The notes: a model not told the origin generated them from the letters alone. 64,000 nt of DNA from Tolypothrix sp. PCC 7910 (GCF_011769525.1 NZ_CP050440.1:3411501-3475500), one strand, 5' to 3'. Counted from the first letter of the stretch, positions 17,897 to 27,545 are shown. A program made the numbers and translations.

Positions 17897-18871
17897 TTAA
17901 GGTGCAATCCCAACACGTGTTAGTGCATCCCGGACAGGTGCTAGGTGACGATTGTGATCGACTCTTACTAACTCTGTAGAGTTATATAAATTGCGTAATA
18001 ACGCGTTATTTTGTGATTGATTTAGCTTGAGCAGGGCGTTAATAATTTTTTCGCGTTCTTGTGCGGGAACGTCGTCATCAATAGCGATACCGTGGGCTGG
18101 TACGCCTGGAATGCGATGCAATACGCGTAACTTGCTCTTTTCTTCTGGGGTGATATATGGGCTATTGAGTGCGTATTCTGATACTGCGGCTACATCAGCT
18201 TGACCGCGTACCACGGCTTGTAAGGCTTTGCTGTAATTACCACCGTAGCTAACTTGACCAAAGAAATTATCTAAGCGATCGCTACTTTGGACAAATCCTT
18301 GTTTGACCAATTCACCTACAGGGAAAATAAACCCAGAACCAGAAGTAGGCGAAGTAAACGTCATTTTTTTACCGCGCAGCTGTTCTAGAGTCGCTTTGGC
18401 GTTATTTCTGCTTTTTAAAGGGCTATTGCTGGGGACAACAAATACTGAACTATATGTGTGTCTTCCAGAATAGTTATCACGTACTTCAGCTAAGTACAAA
18501 CGAGCATTTGCTAATTGTTCCGCCTTCAACGCTGGACGGCTACTCAAGAAAGCGACATCAGCCCGGTTTGCTCTCAAAGCTTCTACCGCAGCTGTATCAT
18601 CGCCTACCTGTGCTTTAACTGGGATACCCAATTCTTTCGATAAAAATGCTCCCACAGCATTGGCTTTGTTTTGCAAATCTGTAGAATCTGATCTGCTAGG
18701 AAAAACTACTGTCAAAGTTTTTAATTTTTGGGCAAGCAAACTTGGTGCTTGTTGCTTAAGAGCAAAATTAGCGCTCGTCGCTTGCATTCCCCCAAACGTG
18801 CTAAATGCTAGCCCTGCAAGTGATACCAATGCAGAACCAGCAACCAACAAGCCCTTCTTGCTCACACTCAT
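17897..18871 (-). CDS. phnD: Phosphonate/phosphite-binding periplasmic protein PhnD
   Basis: A 324-residue solute-binding protein. A Sec signal peptide is seen at the N-terminus (basic MSVSKKG then a hydrophobic stretch to about residue 27), followed by the PhnD family core: LTVVFPSRSDSTDLQNKA, RADVAFLSSRPAL, FTSPTSGSGFIFPVGELVKQG and QADVAAVSEYAL. It delivers the ligand to PhnCE. A start at 18871 puts the signal peptide at the N-terminus; an upstream ATG at 18967 adds 32 residues that look non-coding. First gene of the phnD-C-E operon. Confidence 0.9.
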   Translation of the reverse strand: MSVSKKGLLVAGSALVSLAGLAFSTFGGMQATSANFALKQQAPSLLAQKLKTLTVVFPSRSDSTDLQNKANAVGAFLSKELGIPVKAQVGDDTAAVEALRANRADVAFLSSRPALKAEQLANARLYLAEVRDNYSGRHTYSSVFVVPSNSPLKSRNNAKATLEQLRGKKMTFTSPTSGSGFIFPVGELVKQGFVQSSDRLDNFFGQVSYGGNYSKALQAVVRGQADVAAVSEYALNSPYITPEEKSKLRVLHRIPGVPAHGIAIDDDVPAQEREKIINALLKLNQSQNNALLRNLYNSTELVRVDHNRHLAPVRDALTRVGIAP

Positions 18872-19220
18872 CGGTAACTCTCCATTAGGAAGTATTCTCA
18901 ATATTTTTGCAAATAACTTGCAACTACTCCAAGAGTAGAATCTAGGGCTTTTAAGAATAAAAGTCAATACTATGATGTATAGCGTTTAATCAATGAAATC
19001 TATAGAGAAAATCTGCAAGTTTAGAAAATCCAGGTGTATTTACTTTGCTATTTTCAATAAGAATATGTAGAAAGAAAAATAATAAAAAGTCAAAAATTAT
19101 ACTTCTACAAATAGCTAAATATTAACAGTAAATTTCTGCTCAAATTAACTCAATGATAGTTACAGAGTTATTAGCATGATTCATACTGTTTATAATATTT
19201 TGTTTTATTGGTAACAATTA
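18872..19220. other. Divergent intergenic region, phnD to the gene at 19221
   Basis: About 350 AT-rich bases between divergently read genes, so it should hold both promoters. I could not assign promoter boxes or an operator with confidence. Confidence 0.4.
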
Positions 19221-19655
19221 ATGTCAGCAACACCTCATTGGATATACGGTATCTTCTCAGCCTTGTTCCTCATATTGTTCATGGTAGGTATGATTCTGAC
19301 ATTCCGTCATGACTGGAGTCGCCTTGCTGAACTCTATCGCACCGATGAAGAACCACCAGCAAATTTCTGGCGGATGCAAAGTGGTGCTGTAGGTTTGATA
19401 TATTACAAATCAACTTTAAATGTAGGTATAAGTCGTCAAGGGCTTTACTTGAGTATCTTTCCTTTGTTTAGCTTTGGGTTACCGCCAGTACTAATTCCTT
19501 GGAATGCAGTTAGGAAAATAGAAGTAGCGAACCAACTGTTTGAGAAAAGGCTGCGTTTGTATCTCAGTTCGCCAGAAATCAAGCTGATTTTGAGGGAAGA
19601 TGTTTTGGAATCTGCTAAGGAATATTTAGCTGCACAGGGGTTTGAATGGGTTTAG
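19221..19655 (+). CDS. Hypothetical membrane-anchored protein
   Basis: A 144-residue protein that I do not recognise. One N-terminal transmembrane helix (about residues 8-28, IYGIFSALFLILFMVGMIL) is followed by a compact cytosolic domain. The pattern GLYLSIFPLFSFGLPPVLIPWNAVRKIEV then LRLYLSSPEIKLILRED resembles the beta-strand layout of PH-like membrane-associated domains. It is alone between the divergent phnD and the convergent urtE. The codon use looks like that of its neighbours. Confidence 0.7.
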   Translation: MSATPHWIYGIFSALFLILFMVGMILTFRHDWSRLAELYRTDEEPPANFWRMQSGAVGLIYYKSTLNVGISRQGLYLSIFPLFSFGLPPVLIPWNAVRKIEVANQLFEKRLRLYLSSPEIKLILREDVLESAKEYLAAQGFEWV

Positions 19656-19699
19656 ATTTCATCCACAGCACCAGGAAAATTTGCAGATTATTACACTAA

Positions 19700-20398
19700 C
19701 TAAACAGCCAAAAAGCGTTGAATTACATCTTGGCTGAGTTCATTGGTAGAACCAGAAGCCACAATACCGCCTTTTTGCATGGCGTAATAGTAATCAGCCT
19801 GGCGGACAAAGTGTAAGTGTTGTTCTACCAATAAAACAGAAATTCCCGTAGTTTCAACAATGCGGCGCACTGCGGCTTCAATTTCTAGGATGATTGAGGG
19901 TTGAATACCTTCAGTGGGTTCATCTAAGACGAGTAATCGAGGCTGTCCCATTAAAGCACGTGCGATCGCAAGTTGTTGTTGCTGTCCTCCACTTAAATCA
20001 CCACCCATCCGCGACAGCATGGTTTTCAATACTGGAAATAAGCTAAAAATTTCCTCGGGAATTTCAGATTTTTTCACCTGTTTTTGTCTAGCTTCTAACC
20101 CCAACAGCAAATTTTCTTTAACTGTTAATCGGGGAATAATTTCTCGTCCTTGGGGAACATAACCTATACCCAATTTTGCCCTTTGATCTGGGGATTTTGA
20201 ATTGATTAAATTTCCTTCTAAATGAATTGTGCCACTGCGGGGTTTGAGTAAACCCATAATACTTTTAAGTAGAGTTGTTTTACCAACTCCATTGCGTCCA
20301 ATTAGGCAGATCATTTGCCCAGATGGTACATTCAAATCTACGTTGCGGAGAATATGGCTTTCGCCATAGTAAACGTTAAGGTTAGAGATGTTTAGCAT
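19700..20398 (-). CDS. urtE: Urea ABC transporter ATPase UrtE
   Basis: A 232-residue ATPase of the branched-chain amino acid/urea (LivF-like) group. Walker A GRNGVGKTT (about residues 33-41), signature LSGGQQQQLAIARAL (about 134-148) and Walker B LLVLDEPTEGIQPS are present; the EGIQPS variant is typical of UrtE. Together with UrtD it powers high-affinity urea uptake. It is last in the urtABCDE order, 146 bases after urtD, and the gap is filled with short tandem repeats. In Anabaena the system is NtcA-regulated (known from the literature, not visible here). Confidence 0.93.
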   Translation of the reverse strand: MLNISNLNVYYGESHILRNVDLNVPSGQMICLIGRNGVGKTTLLKSIMGLLKPRSGTIHLEGNLINSKSPDQRAKLGIGYVPQGREIIPRLTVKENLLLGLEARQKQVKKSEIPEEIFSLFPVLKTMLSRMGGDLSGGQQQQLAIARALMGQPRLLVLDEPTEGIQPSIILEIEAAVRRIVETTGISVLLVEQHLHFVRQADYYYAMQKGGIVASGSTNELSQDVIQRFLAV

Positions 20399-20426
20399 AT
20401 TGTAGAGACAGGATTATCGGTTGAAG

Positions 20427-20453
20427 AGACGCGATTCATCGCGTCTGTACAAG
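20427..20453. repeat. Palindromic repeat, copy between urtD and urtE
   Basis: AGACGCGATTCATCGCGTCT (20427-20446) followed by GTACAAG. One base differs from the perfect copy at 29184. Confidence 0.8.
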
Positions 20454-20478
20454 ATTCAAAATTTATTTATCTTTCCCT

Positions 20479-20542
20479 ATTACCAATTACCAATTACCCA
20501 TTACTCATTACTCATTACTCATTACTCATTACTCATTACCCA
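20479..20542. repeat. CATTACT heptamer repeat between urtD and urtE
   Basis: About five perfect units of CATTACT preceded by three ATTACCA units and ending in CATTACC, directly after the urtD stop codon. Confidence 0.85.
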
Positions 20543-20544
20543 AT

Positions 20545-21288
20545 TCACTCTTGCTGTCCTAAATAAACTTCAATTACCTTTGGATCGTTTTGCACTTCCT
20601 CAAAATTCCCCTCACATAATACTGAACCTTCATGTAATACTGTGACTCTGCGGGCAATTTGACGTACAAATTCCATATCATGTTCAATAACTAAAATTGA
20701 ATGATCCTGTGCGAGTGTTAACAGTAATTCGCCAATATTATAGGTTTCTTCATCTGTTAAACCTGCAACGGGTTCATCAACTAGTAATAAGTCAGGAGAC
20801 TGGGCTACTAACATTCCAATTTCTAGACGTTGCTTTTCTCCGTGAGATAGCAAAGCTGCGGGTATATCTGCTTTGGCAGTTAAACCAATTGTTTCTAATA
20901 AACCTTTGATACTATTCTTTTCAGAACTCTCAGCACGCCCAAATAAGGTAGAAAAAACATTTTTATTGCGGTTGCTGGTAATTTCTAAATTTTCTCGTGG
21001 GGTTAAATTAAGATATATTCTCGGCGTTTGAAATTTGCGCCCAATTCCTCGCCTAGCAATTTGATGTTCGGGTAAAGAACGGAGATTTTTACCTTTAAAT
21101 AAAACCCGTCCGATAGTGGGTTGGACTTTCCCTGTAATTACATCTAAAAATGTAGTCTTACCAGCACCATTGGGGCCAATTACTACTCGCAATTCCCCGA
21201 CATCCATACTAAAATTTAACTTGTTCAGTGCTTTAAAGCCATCAAAACTTACAGTGACGTTTTCAGTTTCCAAAATTTTGGCGTTCAT
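20545..21288 (-). CDS. urtD: Urea ABC transporter ATPase UrtD
   Basis: A 247-residue ATPase of the LivG-like group. Walker A GPNGAGKTT (about residues 38-46), signature LSHGEKQRLEIGM (about 147-159) and Walker B LLLVDEPVAGLTDEE are intact; the LSHGEKQ variant separates UrtD from UrtE. Its first 26 bases overlap the end of urtC, so the two are translationally linked. It acts with UrtE beneath the UrtB-UrtC channel. The stop is followed at once by heptamer repeats. Confidence 0.93.
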   Translation of the reverse strand: MNAKILETENVTVSFDGFKALNKLNFSMDVGELRVVIGPNGAGKTTFLDVITGKVQPTIGRVLFKGKNLRSLPEHQIARRGIGRKFQTPRIYLNLTPRENLEITSNRNKNVFSTLFGRAESSEKNSIKGLLETIGLTAKADIPAALLSHGEKQRLEIGMLVAQSPDLLLVDEPVAGLTDEETYNIGELLLTLAQDHSILVIEHDMEFVRQIARRVTVLHEGSVLCEGNFEEVQNDPKVIEVYLGQQE

Positions 21289-22384
21289 GTTGCACTTCCG
21301 GATCTTCTTCTAAGCTGGGATATGTGGAAATTTCTTGAGGAGGTTTGATAAAGGGAATCTTTTGTTGACGCAACCATCCGACTAGTCCATCAGGAAGCAC
21401 TGTCACCACAATTAAAAATAGTGCGCCTTGGAAAAATAGCCATATTTCGGCAAATTGTTCACTTAAAAAAGCACGGGCATAATTAACTAATAAAGTGCCA
21501 ACAATCGCCCCAATTAAAGTAGCCCTTCCGCCTACAGCTACCCAAATTACCATTTCAATAGAAAAGGCAATATCCATTGCTCTAGGTGAAACAGAACCAC
21601 TTTGTAAAGTGTAAAATGCTCCTGCAATCCCTGCGATCGCACCGGAAACTGCAAACACTAATGTTTTATATTCTGTAGGATCATAGCCGGAAAATCTCAC
21701 CCGACTTTCATCGTCGCGAATAGCGATTAATAATTTACCAAAGCGTCCGCTTGTTAACCAACGACAAAGTCCGTAGGTAGCAGCGAGAAAGATGACTGTA
21801 AGGGTGTAGAAAATAAATTTGGTTTTTGGGTCGCTGACTGTGGCACCAAACAAAGTTGTAAAATCTATCAGCCCGTTGGTACCGTTAAAAAATTGTTGTT
21901 GACCGTTAAAGAAGTTAAAAAAGACAATAATTGCGGCTTGGGTCAAAATCGAAAAATAAACGCCCTTAATCCGATTGCGAAATACTAAATATCCCAACAG
22001 TCCCGCCAGCACACCGGGAATTAGCACCACCGATACTGCTGCTATGGGAAAAGAGTAAAAAGGCTTCCAAAACCAGGGAAGTTCCGTAACCCCATATAAT
22101 CCCATGAAATCGGGTAACTCACCAGGTGGAACTTGCAACTTCAGGTACATAGCGATCGCATATCCACCCAAGCCAAAGAAAATCCCATGTCCCAAACTGA
22201 GTAAGCCAGTATAACCCCAAATCAAATCAATAGCTAAAGCCACAATCGCCAGTGACAAAAATCGCCCCAACAAATTCAGGCGAAACTCAGATAACACCAC
22301 TGGCATAATCAAAATCAGGATAAGTGCGATCGCCACTACTACCCCAACTTCAATTAATATTAACCTTCCTGCCTTCCTTCTCAT
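21263..22384 (-). CDS. urtC: Urea ABC transporter permease UrtC
   Basis: A 373-residue LivM-like permease with about nine or ten helices. Typical stretches are DLIWGYTGLLSLGHGIFFGLGGYA (about residues 53-76), GRFGKLLIAIRDDESRVRFSGY (about 215-236, the EAA-like loop facing the ATPase) and VGGRATLIGAIVGTLLVNYA (about 286-305). It forms the membrane channel with UrtB. It lies 48 bases after urtB and overlaps urtD by 26 bases. The charged C-terminal tail (EEDPEVQHERQNFGN) is encoded in that overlap. Confidence 0.93.
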   Translation of the reverse strand: MRRKAGRLILIEVGVVVAIALILILIMPVVLSEFRLNLLGRFLSLAIVALAIDLIWGYTGLLSLGHGIFFGLGGYAIAMYLKLQVPPGELPDFMGLYGVTELPWFWKPFYSFPIAAVSVVLIPGVLAGLLGYLVFRNRIKGVYFSILTQAAIIVFFNFFNGQQQFFNGTNGLIDFTTLFGATVSDPKTKFIFYTLTVIFLAATYGLCRWLTSGRFGKLLIAIRDDESRVRFSGYDPTEYKTLVFAVSGAIAGIAGAFYTLQSGSVSPRAMDIAFSIEMVIWVAVGGRATLIGAIVGTLLVNYARAFLSEQFAEIWLFFQGALFLIVVTVLPDGLVGWLRQQKIPFIKPPQEISTYPSLEEDPEVQHERQNFGN

Positions 22385-22432
22385 TCTTCACTCTGCGTCC
22401 TTAGCGCCTTAGCAGTTTCTTTCCCAAAAATC

Positions 22433-23593
22433 CTAAGCATCAACAGTACGCCCTTTTTGCGGAAAAATCCCCGCAGGTTTCCACTGTAAAAACAGAATAA
22501 TCAGGATAAAAACCATCACCTTTGCCATACTTGTAGTGGCAAAAAAATTAAGAAATTCTGCCAAAGGCTTCACAGGAGTTAATAACAAAGCCAGAGTTCC
22601 AGAACCAATTAAAAAGTTAGCTGTACCAATTCCCAAAGCAGCAACAATAGTACCAGCTAAATTACCCACACCACCGACAACCACAACCATAAAGGTGTCG
22701 ATAATGTAATTTTGCCCTGTATTTGGCCCTACAGAACCGAGTAAACTAATTGCACAACCAGCCACACCTGCTAAACCAGAACCCAAAGCAAATGTGATTG
22801 CATCCACTGTTTGAGTTGGGATACCTAAACAAGCACTCATACTGCGGTTTTGGGTCACCGACCTAATTCTTAATCCCCACTTAGAACGCTGTAAGAAAAG
22901 GTAAATTCCCGCCACACAGATGATTGTTAAACCAATAATAAATAACCTAGCAAAAGGTAATTGCACACCAGCAACAGATATCCCAGATTGCAACCATCTT
23001 GGTGCCGTTACATCTACATTTTGCGCCCCAAACCAAGGCTGAGTTACTACTAATTTATAGGTTTGACTTAATAAATTACCTGTAGTAATTGTAATTGCTA
23101 GAGATAGCAATAAAATTACCGCCACAACCCAGTTACGCACTCTCTCTAAATTATTACGGAAATTTAAAAACCATAAACCCCCAAAAAATAATAGAGAAAA
23201 TAAAGCCAAGCAAATTATTAATACCCAATTTACACTGCGGACAAACTGCTGAAATATTAAACTAACTCCCCAAGTTGCCAACAGAGTTTCTAGAGGTCGC
23301 CCATAAAGATAACGAATCACACCTTTTTCTAGAATTAATCCGATAAAAGCTGTGAAAATAAAAGCGATAACTAAAGCCAGAAATATATAAATCTCAAACC
23401 AAAAACCGCCCAATTGTTTACAGCCATTTTGCACAACGAATGTGGTATAAGCACCAAACATCATCAATTCGCCATGCGCCATATTAATTACGCCCATCAA
23501 GCCAAATATAATGGCTAACCCCAATGCCGCAATTAACAATACAGAACCAATACTAATTCCATTAAATACCGCATCTAAAAAACCTGTTAACAC
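22433..23593 (-). CDS. urtB: Urea ABC transporter permease UrtB
   Basis: A 386-residue LivH-like permease. The N-terminal GLAIIFGLMGVINMAHGELMMFGAY (about residues 25-49) and TFVVQNGC are diagnostic, as are KWGLRIRSVTQNRSMSACLGI (EAA loop, about 233-253) and VVVVGGVGNLAGTIVAALGIG. About nine helices; the extra hydrophobic segment in the middle (about 120-170) gives it more length than LivH. It pairs with UrtC. It is separated from urtA by 180 bases containing repeats. Confidence 0.93.
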   Translation of the reverse strand: MLTGFLDAVFNGISIGSVLLIAALGLAIIFGLMGVINMAHGELMMFGAYTTFVVQNGCKQLGGFWFEIYIFLALVIAFIFTAFIGLILEKGVIRYLYGRPLETLLATWGVSLIFQQFVRSVNWVLIICLALFSLLFFGGLWFLNFRNNLERVRNWVVAVILLLSLAITITTGNLLSQTYKLVVTQPWFGAQNVDVTAPRWLQSGISVAGVQLPFARLFIIGLTIICVAGIYLFLQRSKWGLRIRSVTQNRSMSACLGIPTQTVDAITFALGSGLAGVAGCAISLLGSVGPNTGQNYIIDTFMVVVVGGVGNLAGTIVAALGIGTANFLIGSGTLALLLTPVKPLAEFLNFFATTSMAKVMVFILIILFLQWKPAGIFPQKGRTVDA

Positions 23594-23732
23594 TTTTTTA
23601 ACCTAATGATGAAGATTTTGTTTGGTATTTGAAAGAGTAAACAGGGAACAGGGAATAAAGCATAATTTTAAATTTTGATGTTCCCTAATTATTGAAAGTA
23701 GGGTAACTAATACCTAAGCTATTCATAACTGG

Positions 23733-23769
23733 TAATTACCAATTACCGATTACCAATTACCCATTACCT
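23733..23769. repeat. ATTACCA-type heptamer repeat
   Basis: Four to five units of AATTACC/ATTACCG between urtA and urtB. Confidence 0.75.
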
Positions 23770-23773
23770 AGCC

Positions 23774-25090
23774 TTAGGCTTTTTTGTACTTACCACCCTT
23801 AGCTGGATCTGACCAATCACAAGCATATCCCTTAGTTTCTTTCACAAATTGATTCCAAGGAACTGGCTCAACAGGCGCAGGTGTAGCATAGACAATATTA
23901 AACAAACCATCGTCTCTCACTTCACCAATTCGCACAATTTTAGATATGTGATGATTGGCGTTGACTGTGACTTTACCTTCTGGTGCATCGATAGTTTGTC
24001 CATAAGCCGCAGCACGAACTTTTGCTAAGTCAGGACTACCTGCTTTTTCTACTGCTTGCTTCCACAAATAAACCGCAATATATGCAGCTTCCATTGGGTC
24101 ATTTGTTACCCTTTCTGCGCCATATTCTTTCTTGAAAGCTTCCACAAATTTCTTATTAGCAGGTGTATCTACTGTTTGGAAGTAATTCCAAGCTGCATAG
24201 TGGCCTTTCAGATATTCCACACCAATAGCTTTAACTTCTTCTTCGGCAATACTTACCGACATCGAAGGATATTTATCTGGTGTTAAGCCTGCACCTTTTA
24301 ATTGCTTAAAGAAAGCCACATTACTATCACCATTTAGGGTGTTGTAAATTACGCCTCCATTAGGCAAAGCTTGCTTAATTTTGGTGATAATTGGTGTTAC
24401 TTCGGTATTACCTAACGGTAAATAATCTTCACCAACTGTTTTGCCACCTAGCGCTTCTAATTGCGCTTTAATAATGGTGTTAGCAGTGCGAGGAAAGACG
24501 TAGTCTGAACCGACTAAAAAGAATTGTTTACCCTTATTTTTTAACAGCCAATCAACAGAAGGTTCAATTTGTTGATTGGGTGCTGCGCCTGTGTAAAAGA
24601 TGTTTTTAGAACACTCTTGACCTTCATACTGCACAGGATACCACAGCATATGGTCTTTACTTTCAAAAACTGGCTTGACATTCTTGCGGCTAGCAGAAGT
24701 CCAACAGCCAAAAACTACCGCTACCTTATCTTGATCGATCAGCTTAGTAGCTTTTTCTCTAAAGGTATCCCAGTTAGAAGCACCATCTTCTACGACGGCT
24801 TCAATCTGTTTTCCTAAAACACCACCAGATGCATTAATTTCCTTAATTGCTAATTTCTCAGCATCAACAACGCTTTTTTCACTAATAGCCATTGTGCCAC
24901 TGAGAGAATGCAAAATACCTACTTTGATTGTGTTACCACTAGTAGCCGCCGCTGGCGCAGCAGTAGGAGATGTAGCTGGACTATTGGTAGCAGTTGGAGT
25001 TTCAGTTGTACAAGCCTTAAGAAAAATTGTGCTACCGAGAGTTGCGGAACCGTATATTAAAAACCTGCGTCGGTTAAATCGTCTACTCAT
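23774..25090 (-). CDS. urtA: Urea-binding lipoprotein UrtA
   Basis: A 438-residue solute-binding protein of the LivJ/AmiC-like family. The N-terminus has a twin-arginine stretch ([10 protein letters not shown]) leading into a lipobox (FLKAC, Cys27), so it is probably a Tat-exported lipoprotein. A Thr/Pro/Ala linker (about residues 28-52) then precedes the core [18 protein letters not shown], with [13 protein letters not shown] and [17 protein letters not shown] typical of UrtA. It binds urea for UrtBCDE. GGAG lies 15 bases before the ATG. It is the first gene of the operon. Confidence 0.94.
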   Translation of the reverse strand: MSRRFNRRRFLIYGSATLGSTIFLKACTTETPTATNSPATSPTAAPAAATSGNTIKVGILHSLSGTMAISEKSVVDAEKLAIKEINASGGVLGKQIEAVVEDGASNWDTFREKATKLIDQDKVAVVFGCWTSASRKNVKPVFESKDHMLWYPVQYEGQECSKNIFYTGAAPNQQIEPSVDWLLKNKGKQFFLVGSDYVFPRTANTIIKAQLEALGGKTVGEDYLPLGNTEVTPIITKIKQALPNGGVIYNTLNGDSNVAFFKQLKGAGLTPDKYPSMSVSIAEEEVKAIGVEYLKGHYAAWNYFQTVDTPANKKFVEAFKKEYGAERVTNDPMEAAYIAVYLWKQAVEKAGSPDLAKVRAAAYGQTIDAPEGKVTVNANHHISKIVRIGEVRDDGLFNIVYATPAPVEPVPWNQFVKETKGYACDWSDPAKGGKYKKA

Positions 25091-25507
25091 TATCTTTTGT
25101 ACTTCTCCTCACAAGGATTCAGCTAACTTTTTAGCTAGCTGTAAATATCATTAAATTGTGATATTAGTTCCATTTTTAACCTATAAAAAGTTATCAATTA
25201 TACAAAATCTTGATTTTAGACAACAAAAATAGAATTTCAATGAATTAAAGTTAATAAAAATTTATGTTTTTATGTAGCATTAAGTAGTAAATACAGTTCA
25301 GTTTCTTTGGTATTTTACGGTGTTTATTATGTATATTTATCTGCAAAAAATACGTACTTTGCAACAAAGAAACGTTGGCATTAGTTAAATTAAATATAGT
25401 TAAATTTCAGGCTACGTTACGGCAGAGCCTAATGTAATGAAATAAATGGGCTATTACGGCTATAATTCCTACTAATTCAAATAATATTTGCCATACATCA
25501 ATTATTA
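25091..25507. other. Presumed urtA promoter region
   Basis: AT-rich, no gene seen. I looked for a perfect NtcA box (GTA-N8-TAC) and found none on either strand. The minus-strand sequence TGTGAGGAG (25106-25114) is the ribosome-binding region of urtA. Confidence 0.45.
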
Positions 25508-25535
25508 ATAAGGGCGCACATTTGTGCGCCCTTAT
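25508..25535. terminator. Strong hairpin after the pentapeptide-RidA gene
   Basis: A perfect 13-base-pair stem, ATAAGGGCGCACA (25508-25520) with TGTGCGCCCTTAT (25523-25535) and a 2-base gap. Flanked by AT-rich sequence on both sides. A related hairpin core (AAGGGCG...CGCCC) occurs at 46967. Confidence 0.6.
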
Positions 25536-25603
25536 CTTATTTGTTACATTCTTTTTCCAACTTGTATAGGAATCCGATTTGATTTCTGAAAAATCTCAAC
25601 ACG

Positions 25604-25680
25604 GATGCGTTACGCTATCGCTAACGCAACGCCAGTTGCTACAACGGAGGAAACCTCCGCAATGCACTGGCTCTCCTACG
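25604..25680. repeat. Mosaic of palindromic repeats
   Basis: Begins with the reverse-type copy of the 14341 palindrome (GATGCGTTACGCTATCGCTA, then ACGCA). A second palindrome follows, CGGAGGAAACCTCCG (25645-25659), then AATGCACTGGCTCTCC. These modules are common in Nostoc intergenic regions. Confidence 0.75.
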
Positions 25681-25735
25681 TGAACTTGATATTAAATGTA
25701 TGTATCAAGCGATCGCACAACCTGAGCAATCAGCC

Positions 25736-26857
25736 TCAAATTACTGCGATACAATCAATCTCTACCAACACATCTTTTGGTAACCGCGATACCTCTACAC
25801 AAGCACGGGCTGGCGCTGTATCTTCGGGAAAATATTTCGCGTAAATTGCATTGACTGCCGCAAAATCATTCATATCTGCGAGAAAGACAGTGGTTTTGAC
25901 AACATTTGCAAATGTTGCACCTGCTGCGGTTAAAATAGCTTCTAAATTAGCCATTACCTGCTCAGTTTGCTTTTTCACATCATCAGTATAGACAACCTGA
26001 CCGATGCGAGGATCGATCGCAATTTGTCCAGCTACAAACACCATTTGACCAGAGGCTGCGATCGCTTGATTATATGGCCCCACTGGTTCAGGTGCATTAT
26101 CAGTACGAATAACTTGACGTGTCATAGATACTACTTTTTCCCACGATGCTTTTTGCTTACCGACTTCCACCTCACAGGCGATCGGCTGATAAACTTCTCC
26201 ATCAGGCATTATCGCACCAGTTAGGTCAGCATCTTTAAAGCTCGCTCCGTAGATATTCGCTCCAGTTAAATTCGCCTTCTTCAAGTTTGCCCCATCAAAG
26301 TTTGCCATTATCAAGTTAGCGTCTGAAAGACATGCTCTTTCTAGATTTGCGCCTTGTAACAAAGCTTTCCCAAGCTCAGCGCGTCTAAGATAGACTCCAC
26401 ACAAATCTGTATAAGTCAGGTTCAAATCCGACAAATCAAATTTTTCAAAGTTCACGCCTCGGAGTTTAGCTTTTTGGAAATTTGCACCTTTAAGATTCAC
26501 TCCAGTTAGGTCAACTTGGGTTAAGTTTACTTTAGTCAGGTCTGCCCCAGTGAGATTTGCATCTTTCAAGTTCGCACAGCTTAGGTTTGCACCGCTAAGG
26601 TCTGTCCAGCTTAGATCAAGTAAACCACCTTGCACCCTCATCAAATTTGCACCTCTTAGAGATGCTCTAGAGAGACTTGTTTCCCAAAGATTCGCTTTTG
26701 TTAGTGTTGTCTCGCTTAAGTCTGCTCCATTCAAATTTGCTTTGTATAGGTCTACCTCACTCAAATTTTTGCCTTTGAGGTCTACTCCTTGAAGATTAAC
26801 TGAATGAAATTTCCGTTGACCTTGTGCGTATTTATCCAAAAATTCTTCAGCATCCAT
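25736..26857 (-). CDS. Pentapeptide-repeat protein fused to a RidA domain
   Basis: A 373-residue fusion. Residues about 20-220 are about 40 pentapeptide repeats of the A(D/N)LXX type (GANL, KANL, GADL), which fold as a right-handed quadrilateral beta helix. After a linker (about 222-244), residues 245-373 form a complete RidA (YjgF) domain that starts [20 protein letters not shown]. It keeps the catalytic Arg (PARACVEV, Arg107 of the domain) and the Glu near the end (LVEIDC). RidA hydrolyses reactive enamines/imines to ammonia and keto acid. An in-frame ATG at 26125 could make free RidA, but no clear Shine-Dalgarno precedes it. The fusion may come from loss of a stop codon. Confidence 0.88.
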   Translation of the reverse strand: MDAEEFLDKYAQGQRKFHSVNLQGVDLKGKNLSEVDLYKANLNGADLSETTLTKANLWETSLSRASLRGANLMRVQGGLLDLSWTDLSGANLSCANLKDANLTGADLTKVNLTQVDLTGVNLKGANFQKAKLRGVNFEKFDLSDLNLTYTDLCGVYLRRAELGKALLQGANLERACLSDANLIMANFDGANLKKANLTGANIYGASFKDADLTGAIMPDGEVYQPIACEVEVGKQKASWEKVVSMTRQVIRTDNAPEPVGPYNQAIAASGQMVFVAGQIAIDPRIGQVVYTDDVKKQTEQVMANLEAILTAAGATFANVVKTTVFLADMNDFAAVNAIYAKYFPEDTAPARACVEVSRLPKDVLVEIDCIAVI

Positions 26858-26966
26858 AATGCACCTTTAAATACCCCTGACACAGTATAATCTCGATACT
26901 TTTCCATCAAAGGTATTTAACTTCTTTTCCTTCTTCGCGCCCTTTGCGCCTCTGCGGTTCGTTCCC

Positions 26967-27398
26967 TTAACCCAACCTCGGACGTAACCCATAATGCCGA
27001 TATTGCCAGTAATCGCGCAAAATGCGATCGTGGTCAAAACATAAATTACCAGGTGCGCGCCAAGACTCAAAAATACCGATATTCTTAGCATCATCGCCAG
27101 CTTTTGGCTGTCCCTTCGCTGTCGCCAAAAATACAACGCTCATAGTATGCTGACGCGGATCGCGGTTGGGGTCAGAATAGACTAAAAATTGCTCAACCAA
27201 CTCGATTTTTAAACCCGTTTCCTCTTCAGCTTCTCGTCGCGCTGCTGCTTCTACAGATTCACCGTAATCTACAAAACCACCAGGAAGCGCCCAACCTAGA
27301 GGCGGATTATGTCTTTCAATTAACACTATAGGTAGATGAGGTTGATCGATTAATTCAATAATTACATCCACAGTCGGAGCCGGATTACGGTAATTCAT
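26967..27398 (-). CDS. Nudix hydrolase
   Basis: A 143-residue Nudix hydrolase with the box [20 protein letters not shown] followed by TGL at about residues 43-65. The flanking [10 protein letters not shown] and [19 protein letters not shown] resemble ADP-ribose pyrophosphatase-like members and Nudix proteins beside NAD metabolism genes. The substrate cannot be fixed from sequence. I start at the ATG at 27398; a TTG at 27404 would add two residues. It reads away from malQ, which begins 148 bases away on the other strand. Confidence 0.85.
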   Translation of the reverse strand: MNYRNPAPTVDVIIELIDQPHLPIVLIERHNPPLGWALPGGFVDYGESVEAAARREAEEETGLKIELVEQFLVYSDPNRDPRQHTMSVVFLATAKGQPKAGDDAKNIGIFESWRAPGNLCFDHDRILRDYWQYRHYGLRPRLG

Positions 27399-27545
27399 AC
27401 GCAATATTAAGTATTAAATAGTAATTATGAGCTTTTATAGGGATTTATTACATTCTCTACTTATCCCACCATTGGTAGCTTCTAAAGCAGTCCCCACCAT
27501 GATAGATTCGATGCCATCCCCTCCTCAAACTTCATCAGGTCAAGT

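Noticed and set aside
25140-25500. NtcA binding site for urtA
   Set aside because: No GTA-N8-TAC on either strand in this stretch; only weak partial matches.
26550-26792. 80-codon plus-strand frame opposite the pentapeptide repeats
   Set aside because: Antisense shadow of the repeat-bearing gene; its apparent periodicity comes from the repeats.
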